DNA of 64,000 bases from assembly GCF_002005165.1 (NCBI RefSeq), contig NZ_CP019699.1, forward strand, positions 682,001-746,000, in the 5' to 3' direction. A program made the translations under genes and the position numbers. This document shows positions 17,537 to 25,900 of this stretch, one piece after another. This DNA comes from Novibacillus thermophilus (lineage in GTDB: Bacteria > Bacillota > Bacilli > Thermoactinomycetales > Novibacillaceae). Under the pieces are notes generated by a model. It saw only the letters and a list, made by a program, of their open reading frames with translations, was not told the origin of the DNA and searched no databases. Every line of letters starts with the position of its first letter. Position 1 is the first letter of the stretch.

Positions 17537-19579
17537 ATGGACAAGCTGACCACGCAATCGGCTGACCTTGTTCAGGATCACGTGGAGAAGATCGGAGAGC
17601 TGTTTCCCCACGTCATCACGGAAGTGAGGGATGAAAGCGGACAGCTGAAAAAAGCAGTCGACTTCGAGCTCTTGAAACAGGAATTGTCTGATTCCATTGC
17701 AGAAGGCGATCAGGAGCGGTATCAGCTCACGTGGCCGGGGAAAAAAGAAGCGATCCTTCGCGCCAATACGCCGACAGATAAAACGTTTAGACCGGTCCAA
17801 GAGGACAGTGTCAACTGGGACCGTACGCAGAACGTGTACATCGAAGGCGACAACCTGGAAGTGTTGAAGTTGTTGCAGGAGGCGTACTTGAACAAAGTCG
17901 CGTGCATATACATTGACCCGCCCTATAACACAGGGAAGGATTTCATTTACAGGGATGACTTTAAAGCAGAGACCGGTGCGTACTTGGCAGAATCCGGGCA
18001 AGTGGATCAAGAGGGCAATCGTCTTTTTCAAAATAGTGAGTCCAACGGGCGCTTTCACAGTGACTGGTTGACCATGATGTACGCCCGGTTAAAGCTAGCC
18101 AGGAATCTGTTGAAAGAAGACGGAGTCATCATCGTCCACATCGATGAGCATGAGACGGCAAACCTCCAGAAAGTGTTAGATGAAATATTCGGGGCCCACA
18201 ACAACTTGGGCGAAATCGTTTGGGACAAAGGAAACCCGAAGGGAGACGCGACAGGTGTCGCATCCCAACACGAATACATATTGGCGTACGCTAAAAATGC
18301 GAAAATTTTTACAGCCAACAACCCGCTGGTGCGGCCGAAAAAAAATGCCCAGAAAATATTAAAAAAAGCCAAGGAGCTGTACGCGGAAATCGGTCGAACA
18401 AAACTCCCCCGCGACCTTTCCCGCGTGGTGAAAAAATACGGCTTATCAGAAGAACCGTTTGAGTCTTGGAAATATACCGTGACGTTGGACACGGTGAATC
18501 AGGAGTTCGCTCAGTGGGTGAAAAGCCAGGGGTTTTCGGGTGGGGAGGCCGCATACGCCAACATCGATGAAAACGGAGATGTTTACCGGCCTGTGTCGAT
18601 GGCGTGGCCGAATAAGAAAAAGGCTCCCGACGAATACTTTAGGCCGCTCATTCATCCGGTCACGAAAAAACCGTGTCCCATCCCTTCCCGGGGATGGCGG
18701 TACCCGGTGAAAACGATGCAAACCTTGCTCAAAAAAGGCTTAATTTTGTTTGGGAAAGACCACACGGTACAGCCGACGAGGAAGTACTTGCTCAAAGAGA
18801 ACATGAATGAGAATGTGCCGTCTGTGATCTACTTTGCCGGCAGCGATGATGATTTCTTTAAAGAGATTGGCCTGAATTTTGACAATCCGAAACCGCACGA
18901 ATTGTGCAAGGAGTTGTTACAATCGTTCGTTCACGACAAGGATGGGCTCGTGTTGGATTTTTTTTCCGGGTCTGCTACTACGGCCCACGCCGTGATGCAA
19001 CTGAACGCAGAAGACGGGGGCAACCGCAAGTACATCATGGTTCAGCTTCCTGAAGCGACACCTGAGAACTCCCAAGCTTACAGGGCCGGGTACAAAACCA
19101 TATGCGAAATCGGCAAAGAACGCATCCGGCGGACGGCCAGAAAAATTAAGGAAGAAACCGGCGCTGACATCGATGACGGCTTCAGAGTGTTCCGTGTCGA
19201 TTCTTCCAACGTGAAGGATGTAGGCGGCTCTCTTGGCAAGCTGGAGCAGCGACAACTGGCCATGTTTGAAACGAACATCAAAGAAGACCGGACCGGAGAG
19301 GATTTGCTCATTCAAGTCATGCTGGAGTGTGGACTCGAACTGTCTCTGCCCGTGGAAACTAAAATCGTCGAGGGCGCGACGGTCCACTTCGTCGCAGGGG
19401 ACACCCTTGTCGCCTGTTTTGACGAGGATGTACCGGAAGGAGTGGTAAAAGCCATCGCCGAGGCACAACCGCGCAAAGTTGTGTTTAGGGACAGCTCCTT
19501 TGTCCACGATGCGGCACGGATGAATGCGGAGGAGACGTTTAAACAACTTTCACCGCATACAGAAGTCAACGTGATGTAG
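17537..19579 (+). CDS. mod: Type III modification methyltransferase mod2
   Basis: A 680-residue intact Mod subunit; ATG 17537 follows GGGGAGG. Catalytic DPPYNTGKDFIY lies near residue 133 and the SAM-binding DFFSGSATTAHAV near 475, again beta-class order. Residues 1-225 match mod1 almost line for line (both contain NVYIEGDNLE and LKLLQEAYLNKV), and so does the C-terminal part (IKEDRT-EDLL, FRDSSF, EVNVM/I ending). The middle, about 225-465, is unrelated to mod1 and would set the DNA target. Mod alone methylates adenine; with Res it forms the restriction enzyme. The res gene follows after 13 bases. Confidence 0.95.
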   Translation: MDKLTTQSADLVQDHVEKIGELFPHVITEVRDESGQLKKAVDFELLKQELSDSIAEGDQERYQLTWPGKKEAILRANTPTDKTFRPVQEDSVNWDRTQNVYIEGDNLEVLKLLQEAYLNKVACIYIDPPYNTGKDFIYRDDFKAETGAYLAESGQVDQEGNRLFQNSESNGRFHSDWLTMMYARLKLARNLLKEDGVIIVHIDEHETANLQKVLDEIFGAHNNLGEIVWDKGNPKGDATGVASQHEYILAYAKNAKIFTANNPLVRPKKNAQKILKKAKELYAEIGRTKLPRDLSRVVKKYGLSEEPFESWKYTVTLDTVNQEFAQWVKSQGFSGGEAAYANIDENGDVYRPVSMAWPNKKKAPDEYFRPLIHPVTKKPCPIPSRGWRYPVKTMQTLLKKGLILFGKDHTVQPTRKYLLKENMNENVPSVIYFAGSDDDFFKEIGLNFDNPKPHELCKELLQSFVHDKDGLVLDFFSGSATTAHAVMQLNAEDGGNRKYIMVQLPEATPENSQAYRAGYKTICEIGKERIRRTARKIKEETGADIDDGFRVFRVDSSNVKDVGGSLGKLEQRQLAMFETNIKEDRTGEDLLIQVMLECGLELSLPVETKIVEGATVHFVAGDTLVACFDEDVPEGVVKAIAEAQPRKVVFRDSSFVHDAARMNAEETFKQLSPHTEVNVM

Positions 19580-19592
19580 GAGGGTGAGCGGA

Positions 19593-22500
19593 TTGAAATT
19601 AAAATTTAAGCACCAACCGTTTCAGCTAGATGCGGTGAGCAGTGTAGTGGACTGTTTCACAGGTCAGCCAAACGCCAGAGCCGTGTTTACATTGAATACG
19701 GGCAGGAGGAACGAGCCTGAGCAGATCGATGTAGACTCGTATTTACAGCTGACGGCAGAAGGCATCGGTTTTAAAAATAGGCAGATTGAACTGGCGGAGC
19801 GAGACGTCTTGGCCAATATCCGGAACGTCCAGCGGCGAAACGGATTGAAACAGTCGGAAAAACTGGAAGGCCGGTACAACCTGACCGTCGAGATGGAAAC
19901 GGGCACTGGAAAGACGTACACCTACATCAAAACGATGTTCGAACTGTACCGGACGTACGGCTGGAGCAAATTTATCGTCGTCGTGCCTTCCATTGCCATC
20001 CGCGAAGGCGTGCTGAAATCCTTCCAAATGACGGAAGATCACTTCATGGAAGACTACGGCACGAAAGCCCGTTACTTTGTGTACAACTCGAAATATTTGC
20101 ACCACATCGAGACGTTCGCGAGCGACTCCGGCCTCAATGTGATGATCATTAATTCCCAGGCGTTCTCCGCCAGAGGGAAAGACGCACGGCGGATATACAT
20201 GGAGCTGGACGACTTTCAGTCCCGGAAGCCGATCGACGTCATAGCCGGCACCCGCCCCATACTCGTCATAGACGAACCCCAGTCTGTGGAGGGGAAGAAG
20301 ACGGCTGAAGCCCTGAAACTGTTCAATCCGCTCTTTACATTGCGCTACTCGGCCACCCACAAGAAAGAGTACAACAAAGTCTACCGCCTGGACGCCTTGG
20401 ATGCGTACAACAAGAAACTCGTCAAAAAAATCCAGGTAAAAGGCATTTCCGTCAAAGGGTCGGGCGGATCGGACCGTTACCTGTACCTGGAAGGAATTGA
20501 TTTAAGCCGGAAACGCGCCCCTGTCGCCCGCTTGGAGTTTGAAGTGAAGACGAAAAGCGGCCTGAAGAAGAAAATCCGAAAAGTGAAGTCAAATGACGAC
20601 CTGCACCAGCTGTCGGGGCATCTCGAACAGTACAGGGGGTACGTCATCTCTGAAATCGACGGCTTGAGAAATGCCGTACACTTCACAAACGGCGTCACGT
20701 TGTACGCCGGGGACGTACAAGGCGACGTGGACGAACACCACTTTCGTCGCATCCAGATCCGGGAGACGATCAAATCCCACCTTGAAAAAGAGCGGAAGAT
20801 GTATCACGAGGGGATTAAAGTGCTGTCCCTTTTCTTTATCGACGAGGTAGCCAAATACCGCCAGTACGATGCCGAAGGAAACGCATTAAACGGCGAATAC
20901 GCCCGCATGTTCGAAGAAGAGTACGAAGCCGTCGTGAGCGACTATTTGGCAGAGTTTGCAGACGATCCGTACGCCGCCTATTTGCGCAGCATCCATGTGA
21001 GGCACACGCACAAAGGGTATTTCTCCATCGATAAAAAGAGCAACAAGCTGGTGAACCCGAAAGTCACAAAGCGGCAGACAGATTCTGACGATGCCTCCGC
21101 CTATGACGTGATCATGCGGGATAAGGAGCGGCTGCTGAGTTTTGCCGAGCCGACCCGGTTCATTTTTTCCCACTCTGCGTTGAAAGAAGGGTGGGACAAT
21201 CCGAACGTGTTCCAGATCTGCACGTTAAAGCACAGCGATTCGACGATTCAAAAGCGGCAAGAAGTGGGCAGAGGGTTGCGTCTGTGTGTCAACCGCGACG
21301 GGGAGCGCATCGATGCCACCGTTCCGGGCATAGACGTGCACGACATTAATGTGTTGACTGTCGTGGCCAGCGAATCCTACGAGGATTTTGCCAGAAAGCT
21401 CCAGAGCGAAATGGCCGAAATGCTGTCCGGACGCCCGCGCAAAGCTGATGTCCGCTTTTTCCTGCACAAAGTCGTGGAGAACGAACGAGGCGAGGCCCTT
21501 TACATCGACGAGCAACTGGCAAACAAGATACACCGGTCCTTCATACACCACGGCTACATTGACGATGAAGATCAGTTGACAGACGCGTACTTTCAAGCGG
21601 TCGACAACCAGGACGTGGCACTTCCCGGGGAATTGGCCCGCCACAGAGAGCCTTTTTTGGAACTCGTGAACACGATCTACGCAGAAGGCAAGGTCCGTTT
21701 GGTGGAGAACGAGCGGGCCCACCACGTGACCCATTTGGCACCGAACGGCAATTTTGAGCTCGATGCGTTCCAAAAACTGTGGCGTCTCATCAACCGCAAA
21801 ACGGTGTACACTGTTAATTTTGACTCAGATGAACTCGTCCGAAAGTGTGTCCAGGCCCTCGATCGGCAATTGACCGTTCCAGTTGTGCAGTACACGGTCA
21901 AACGCGGGGACATGATGCGCATCGATTCGGTCGAACAGCTGAACCAGGGAGAAGCTTTTCGCATTCAAGGGACCGTTGCGGCACAGACGTATGCGCCGTC
22001 TCCGTCCAGGCTCAAGTACGATCTCGTCGGCAAACTGGTAGAGGAAACGAAACTCACTAGAAAGACTGTCGTGAACATTTTGTTAGGTGTGAAGGAGAGC
22101 ACATTTCACCTGTTCAGACAGAACCCTGAAGAATTCATCATTCGCTCGGCCCGGTTGATCAATGAACAAAAAGCGGCCGTCATCGTCGACGGTATCACCT
22201 ATGACGTGACAGACCAGACATTTGACGACGAGGTGTTTACCCGGAGCCATGTGAAGGCTCATATCGGGCACAATGCCTACCCTTGTGAAAAGCACGTTTA
22301 CGATTACGTCGTCACAGATTCCAAAGTTGAGAGGGATTTTGCCGCGGCGTTGGAGGCAAGCGAAGAGGTCCTCGTCTACGCCAAACTGCCAAAAGGCTTT
22401 TTCATTCCGACACCTGTCGGCGAGTACAATCCGGACTGGGCCATCGTGTTAAAGGATCGAGACGGTTACCGCTACGTTGTGGCTGAAACGAAGGGTTCTT

Positions 22501-22637
22501 CGAATGCGATGGAATGGCGGGAAGTGGAAAAGGCGAAAATTGCGTGCGCCCGGAAACACTTCGCGGCCTTAAACGTCAGCCAATTGACGTACGGTGTCGT
22601 AAACAGCTACGAGCAGTTGAGGGACATGGTGAAATAG
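19593..22637 (+). CDS. res: Type III restriction endonuclease subunit Res
   Basis: A protein of 1014 residues from TTG 19593, which sits 8 bases after AGGAGG; the GTG at 19584 overlaps that ribosome site. It has a superfamily 2 helicase core: Walker A METGTGKTYTYIK near residues 101-113, VVVPSIAIREG (motif Ia), the DEAD-box equivalent VIDEPQSVEG near 225, FSHSALKEGWDNPNVFQICTL, and RQEVGRGLRLCVN (motif VI). Near the C terminus NPDWAIVLK ... VAETKGSS is the PD-(D/E)xK nuclease signature. It needs a Mod partner for target recognition and ATP for translocation before cutting. Directly follows mod2 in one operon. Confidence 0.96.
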   Translation: MKLKFKHQPFQLDAVSSVVDCFTGQPNARAVFTLNTGRRNEPEQIDVDSYLQLTAEGIGFKNRQIELAERDVLANIRNVQRRNGLKQSEKLEGRYNLTVEMETGTGKTYTYIKTMFELYRTYGWSKFIVVVPSIAIREGVLKSFQMTEDHFMEDYGTKARYFVYNSKYLHHIETFASDSGLNVMIINSQAFSARGKDARRIYMELDDFQSRKPIDVIAGTRPILVIDEPQSVEGKKTAEALKLFNPLFTLRYSATHKKEYNKVYRLDALDAYNKKLVKKIQVKGISVKGSGGSDRYLYLEGIDLSRKRAPVARLEFEVKTKSGLKKKIRKVKSNDDLHQLSGHLEQYRGYVISEIDGLRNAVHFTNGVTLYAGDVQGDVDEHHFRRIQIRETIKSHLEKERKMYHEGIKVLSLFFIDEVAKYRQYDAEGNALNGEYARMFEEEYEAVVSDYLAEFADDPYAAYLRSIHVRHTHKGYFSIDKKSNKLVNPKVTKRQTDSDDASAYDVIMRDKERLLSFAEPTRFIFSHSALKEGWDNPNVFQICTLKHSDSTIQKRQEVGRGLRLCVNRDGERIDATVPGIDVHDINVLTVVASESYEDFARKLQSEMAEMLSGRPRKADVRFFLHKVVENERGEALYIDEQLANKIHRSFIHHGYIDDEDQLTDAYFQAVDNQDVALPGELARHREPFLELVNTIYAEGKVRLVENERAHHVTHLAPNGNFELDAFQKLWRLINRKTVYTVNFDSDELVRKCVQALDRQLTVPVVQYTVKRGDMMRIDSVEQLNQGEAFRIQGTVAAQTYAPSPSRLKYDLVGKLVEETKLTRKTVVNILLGVKESTFHLFRQNPEEFIIRSARLINEQKAAVIVDGITYDVTDQTFDDEVFTRSHVKAHIGHNAYPCEKHVYDYVVTDSKVERDFAAALEASEEVLVYAKLPKGFFIPTPVGEYNPDWAIVLKDRDGYRYVVAETKGSSNAMEWREVEKAKIACARKHFAALNVSQLTYGVVNSYEQLRDMVK

Positions 22638-22945
22638 CGGCTTGAATAAGCTGTAAGTCTTTTCCCGCCGACCCGATACTGGAGAAGTATAGACAGATCC
22701 TACGGGGGTCAGTTTTCTTGGCAAGTGTTGAGCGAACAAGGCCGATCTTTTAGATCAACGTGGGGAAATTTGACGGTAATGTGCCATGAGCTTTTCGGCC
22801 GGGATAAACCCCGTGCCGTACCAGCAGTGGAATCACATTCGTGTGATGGGGTGTCGAGGGGAATGTCTTAAGACACTCCCCTCTCCCGCTACGCACTATG
22901 TCAGCGTGGGCGGGTGCTACTAGCCACACGGACAGCATGTTTTGT
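22638..22945. repeat. Intergenic region with GTCTTAAGAC hairpin repeat
   Basis: No gene in this 308-base gap after res. At 22855-22882 a long near-palindrome (GAGGGGAATGTCTT / AAGACACTCCCCTC) forms a strong hairpin and could end both res and the convergent ABC permease transcript, though neither strand has a good T tract. The same arm sequence plus a following ATGTCAGCGTG word recurs near 55.04-55.23 kb, where the arms are split by about 100 bases, so this looks like a dispersed non-coding repeat. Confidence 0.5.
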
Positions 22946-23671
22946 CTAGTCGAAGCGTTTTTTTCGATACACTAAGAAGCTGACAATGACCGCTCCCACC
23001 ATCCAGATTCCAATGTTGAGCATATGCGCTTTGACATCGTTGAAGCTCCCTCCCTGGAACAACTGTTCCGAGCCATTCATGAAGTGCTGTGTCGGGAAGA
23101 TATTGAGGACCGTCGTTAACCAGTCGATGTTGAGCATCGGACTGAAAATCGGTCCCATGAGAAAAAGGAACATGATGGGGAGTCCCGTAATGGACGTATC
23201 TTGCAGCGATTTGGAAATGAGGCCGATGACCGTTCCCAGTGCCACAAACACGATCACACTCAGGATGCTCATGGTGATAAACAGCAGCGGCGCTCCGATG
23301 GTTTGACCGGATACGGCGACACATCCGCCAATGGTCAAGAGAGTCAGCGCGAAAGATAGAACACTTTTTCCAAGCAGAACTTCAAAGCTTGTGGCGGGAG
23401 AAAGCATCAGAACCCTGAGCGTGTTTTTCTCTTTTTCCTCAGCGATCATCATCGCCTGAACGAACGCTCCCGTCATCGTCAGCGCCATTAAAACCGGCAT
23501 GACAAGAAAGATGTAGGCTTCCCCCTCTTCGCCAGCATCGACTGGAATTTTACTGAACACAAAAGCAAAAATGACCGGCATCAACACCATAACTAACACT
23601 TGTGCATTTCGGAGAAAGTCTTTCCACTCTTTTTGCATAATCGCGCTCAGCCGTTTCCACGACAGCGTCAT
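22946..23671 (-). CDS. ABC-2 type exporter permease
   Basis: A 241-residue membrane protein with six predicted spans. It starts with WKRLSAIMQKEWKDFLRN, the amphipathic lead typical of ABC-2 permeases, and contains the cytosolic EEKEKNTLRVLMLSPATSFEVLLGK stretch (MxxEKExGTLxxLLxTP-like), in line with the NatB/YhaP group. It overlaps the ATPase gene upstream by 4 bases, giving a half-transporter pair. Substrate unknown: such pairs export sodium, peptides or antibiotics. Confidence 0.9.
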   Translation of the reverse strand: MTLSWKRLSAIMQKEWKDFLRNAQVLVMVLMPVIFAFVFSKIPVDAGEEGEAYIFLVMPVLMALTMTGAFVQAMMIAEEKEKNTLRVLMLSPATSFEVLLGKSVLSFALTLLTIGGCVAVSGQTIGAPLLFITMSILSVIVFVALGTVIGLISKSLQDTSITGLPIMFLFLMGPIFSPMLNIDWLTTVLNIFPTQHFMNGSEQLFQGGSFNDVKAHMLNIGIWMVGAVIVSFLVYRKKRFD

Positions 23672-24516
23672 AACAGTTCCCTCCCTGTCAACGTTACAAA
23701 TATGTCTCCTAACGTCGGTTCGTTTGAGTGAATTGCGCGCAGCCGTTCACTTACCATGCTGTCATACACCACTTGCGCTCCTTCTCTATTTTGGGGAACG
23801 GTCCTCGTTTCGCCATTGTCAAGATAAAGCGTCAAGGTGCGATCCGCATATTGCAGACGTAAGTTTTGCGGCGTATCGAGCGCCGAGATCGTTCCCTCGT
23901 TCAGGAAGGAGACGCGGTCGCACAAGTCTTCCGCTTCTTGCATGTTGTGGGTCGTCAGAAAGATCGTCGTGCCTGAATCGTTCAGACGCCGCAGCACCTT
24001 GTGAACGTGCTGGATGGTGACGGGGTCGAGAGAGGCAGTCGGTTCGTCTAAAAATAACAGCTCTGGCTGATGCAAGATGGCACGGGCCAAGGTGACACGT
24101 TGTTTCATGCCTTTAGACAGTTTTTTTACCGTTTTTCTCTTTTCTCCCAGAAGACCGACGTCTCGCAGGACACGTTCGATTTGGCCGTCGTCCACACCGT
24201 ACAACTGGGCGAAAAGTTTTAAGTTGTCGTAAACCGTCAGCCGCTCGTACAAGCCGCTATTATCGGTGAGAATGCCGATTTTTCTGGCAAATGTTTGAGG
24301 ATCGAGGGACTGTACATCTTGACCAAAAACAGAAACAGTGCCAGATGTGTGCCACAGTTGCGATGTCAAAATCTTAATCGTCGTTGTTTTACCTGACCCG
24401 CTCGGGCCGAGGAAACCAAAAATTTCGCCTTTTTTAACACGAAAGCTGATGCCTTTGAGTGCCGTTTTGTCCCCAAAGGACTTGACGAGATTGTCCACTT
24501 CAATGACGTGTTCCAT
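23668..24516 (-). CDS. ABC exporter ATP-binding protein
   Basis: A 282-residue ATPase of the CcmA/NatA type: Walker A GPSGSGKTTTIK near residue 38, Q-loop region LTDNSGLYERLT, signature KLSKGMKQRV near 133 and Walker B ELLFLDEPTASLD near 155, with the His switch LTTHNMQE. About 60 further residues after the ATPase core are typical for the exporter class. It partners the permease that overlaps its stop codon. Just ahead of the ATG lies an inverted repeat (24537-24571), and upstream on the same strand is the LytTR-type regulator. Confidence 0.93.
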   Translation of the reverse strand: MEHVIEVDNLVKSFGDKTALKGISFRVKKGEIFGFLGPSGSGKTTTIKILTSQLWHTSGTVSVFGQDVQSLDPQTFARKIGILTDNSGLYERLTVYDNLKLFAQLYGVDDGQIERVLRDVGLLGEKRKTVKKLSKGMKQRVTLARAILHQPELLFLDEPTASLDPVTIQHVHKVLRRLNDSGTTIFLTTHNMQEAEDLCDRVSFLNEGTISALDTPQNLRLQYADRTLTLYLDNGETRTVPQNREGAQVVYDSMVSERLRAIHSNEPTLGDIFVTLTGRELL

Positions 24517-24536
24517 CGTTTCACCTCTTTAGATGT

Positions 24537-24571
24537 TCTGTCTAGTACGCATTCATCGTACCCGAGACAGA
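24537..24571. promoter_or_regulatory. Inverted repeat ahead of the ABC exporter genes
   Basis: TCTGTCTAGTACG and CGTACCCGAGACAGA form an inverted repeat with one short mismatch and a 7-base spacer, 20 bases upstream of the ATPase ATG. It could be a regulator operator or a leader hairpin. A link to the adjacent LytTR protein is only suggested by position. Confidence 0.4.
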
Positions 24572-24649
24572 CACCCCTTGCATTACATTTGCGGTGAAAG
24601 GTGTTAAAAAGGAGCTAGATGGTGCACATATTGAAGTGAAATGACCAGG

Positions 24650-25711
24650 TTAGAAGCCTAACGTTTTTTTGAGTTCACTTAAGTTGCTTTTCGAGAGGGG
24701 AATGGAGCTTTTCTTTTGGTCGTCTAAAATGAGGCTGTAACTGCTGCGCGTCCACTTTACCACTTCGCGTACGCGTTGCAGATTGACGACGTAGGAGCGG
24801 TGACAGCGGTAAAACCCGTATCCATTCAGCCTAAATTCCAAATCGGACAGCGTCAGCGCACAGGGGAAACTTTCTCCCTTTACGTGAAGGTGAGACACCC
24901 CTTCTACACTTTCAACGAAGTCGATTTCGACCGGATCGAATAAAATGATTTTATCGCCCCATTTTGCCGGAACTTTTTCAAGGCGAACAGGTTGAATCAT
25001 ATCGGTGTCATGTCCACTGTCTAAGGTCGGTTCGTCTTTTTCTTTTACATCGTTCAGGCTGTCATCGTCTGCGTCGGACGTTTCGATTTTTTTCAATCCT
25101 TGTTCGTTTAGACGGTATACATCGCCCGTTATGGAAATAGCATCCTCCAAAAAAGGCGTGGTCAGCAGTACGGCTGTTCCACTGTCCGTCAAGTACTCGA
25201 TGGTGCGGCGTATGATCGCGCGTGATTCCATGTCGACATTGTGTTCGGGGTCCTCCAAGAGGACAAGAGCGGGCCGGTGAATGATGCACCTGGCGAGGTG
25301 CAGGCGCCTTTTTTCCGAGAAGGTCAGGCGTGAACAACGCGTCCCTTCTTTGTCACGCAACCCCACCTGTTGAATCACATCGTCGAGGGGCGTGTTCACT
25401 CCGTATAAACGCTTGAAGAATGAGAGGTATTCCTTCACTTTCAGCCGCCCGTATGAACGGTCATCCAAAAACAACACGCCGACTTGCTTCATCAAATTTT
25501 TACTGTTTTCGGAAAGCAAGTGCCCTTGCAACACGATACGACCCTCAGATGGAGGAGCCCATCCTGCCAACAGGTGAAGTAATGCTTTTCCGATCTCGTG
25601 CCTGCACCAGATCGCGACACATTGCCGTTCGTGGATTTGTAAATCTACTGGAGGAAGCAGTGTGGAATTGCCTTCGGTTTTTGTTAATTGTTGAATGTCT
25701 AAAACAGCCAT
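24650..25711 (-). CDS. Degenerate ABC ATPase fused to LytTR DNA-binding domain
   Basis: A 353-residue fusion. Residues 1-210 align in layout with an ABC ATPase, but every catalytic motif is altered: Walker A reads WCRHEIGKALL instead of GxxGxGKS/T, the signature is RLTFSEKRRLHLA rather than LSGGQ, and Walker B is LVLLEDPEHNVD. A hydrophilic linker (DADDDSLNDVKEKDEP) follows, then a LytTR domain at about 255-350 with GVSHLHVKG, FRLNGYGFYRCHRSYVVNL and the final SSIPLSKSNLSELKKTL. The ATPase half probably acts as a sensor or docking module. It is likely to control the ABC exporter pair 130 bases downstream. Confidence 0.85.
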   Translation of the reverse strand: MAVLDIQQLTKTEGNSTLLPPVDLQIHERQCVAIWCRHEIGKALLHLLAGWAPPSEGRIVLQGHLLSENSKNLMKQVGVLFLDDRSYGRLKVKEYLSFFKRLYGVNTPLDDVIQQVGLRDKEGTRCSRLTFSEKRRLHLARCIIHRPALVLLEDPEHNVDMESRAIIRRTIEYLTDSGTAVLLTTPFLEDAISITGDVYRLNEQGLKKIETSDADDDSLNDVKEKDEPTLDSGHDTDMIQPVRLEKVPAKWGDKIILFDPVEIDFVESVEGVSHLHVKGESFPCALTLSDLEFRLNGYGFYRCHRSYVVNLQRVREVVKWTRSSYSLILDDQKKSSIPLSKSNLSELKKTLGF

Positions 25712-25900
25712 TGTCTACTCCAAACGGAAAAAAATTTATAAGAACAGCCATATTATAACAACTTACCGGACGGTTTGTATACGGTGTTTATTTTTTGACC
25801 CGGTGCGTCGCGTTCACACCATGGCAGGAATCCAGCCGGTCCATAGCGAAGTTCGATTGGAGAAGACGACGAGGATGTATGCGTAGAGAGGGGAAGAGGC

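Noticed and set aside
16792-22637. A larger defence island around the type III system
   Set aside because: The neighbouring genes are ordinary transporters and a dipeptidase; no other defence families seen.
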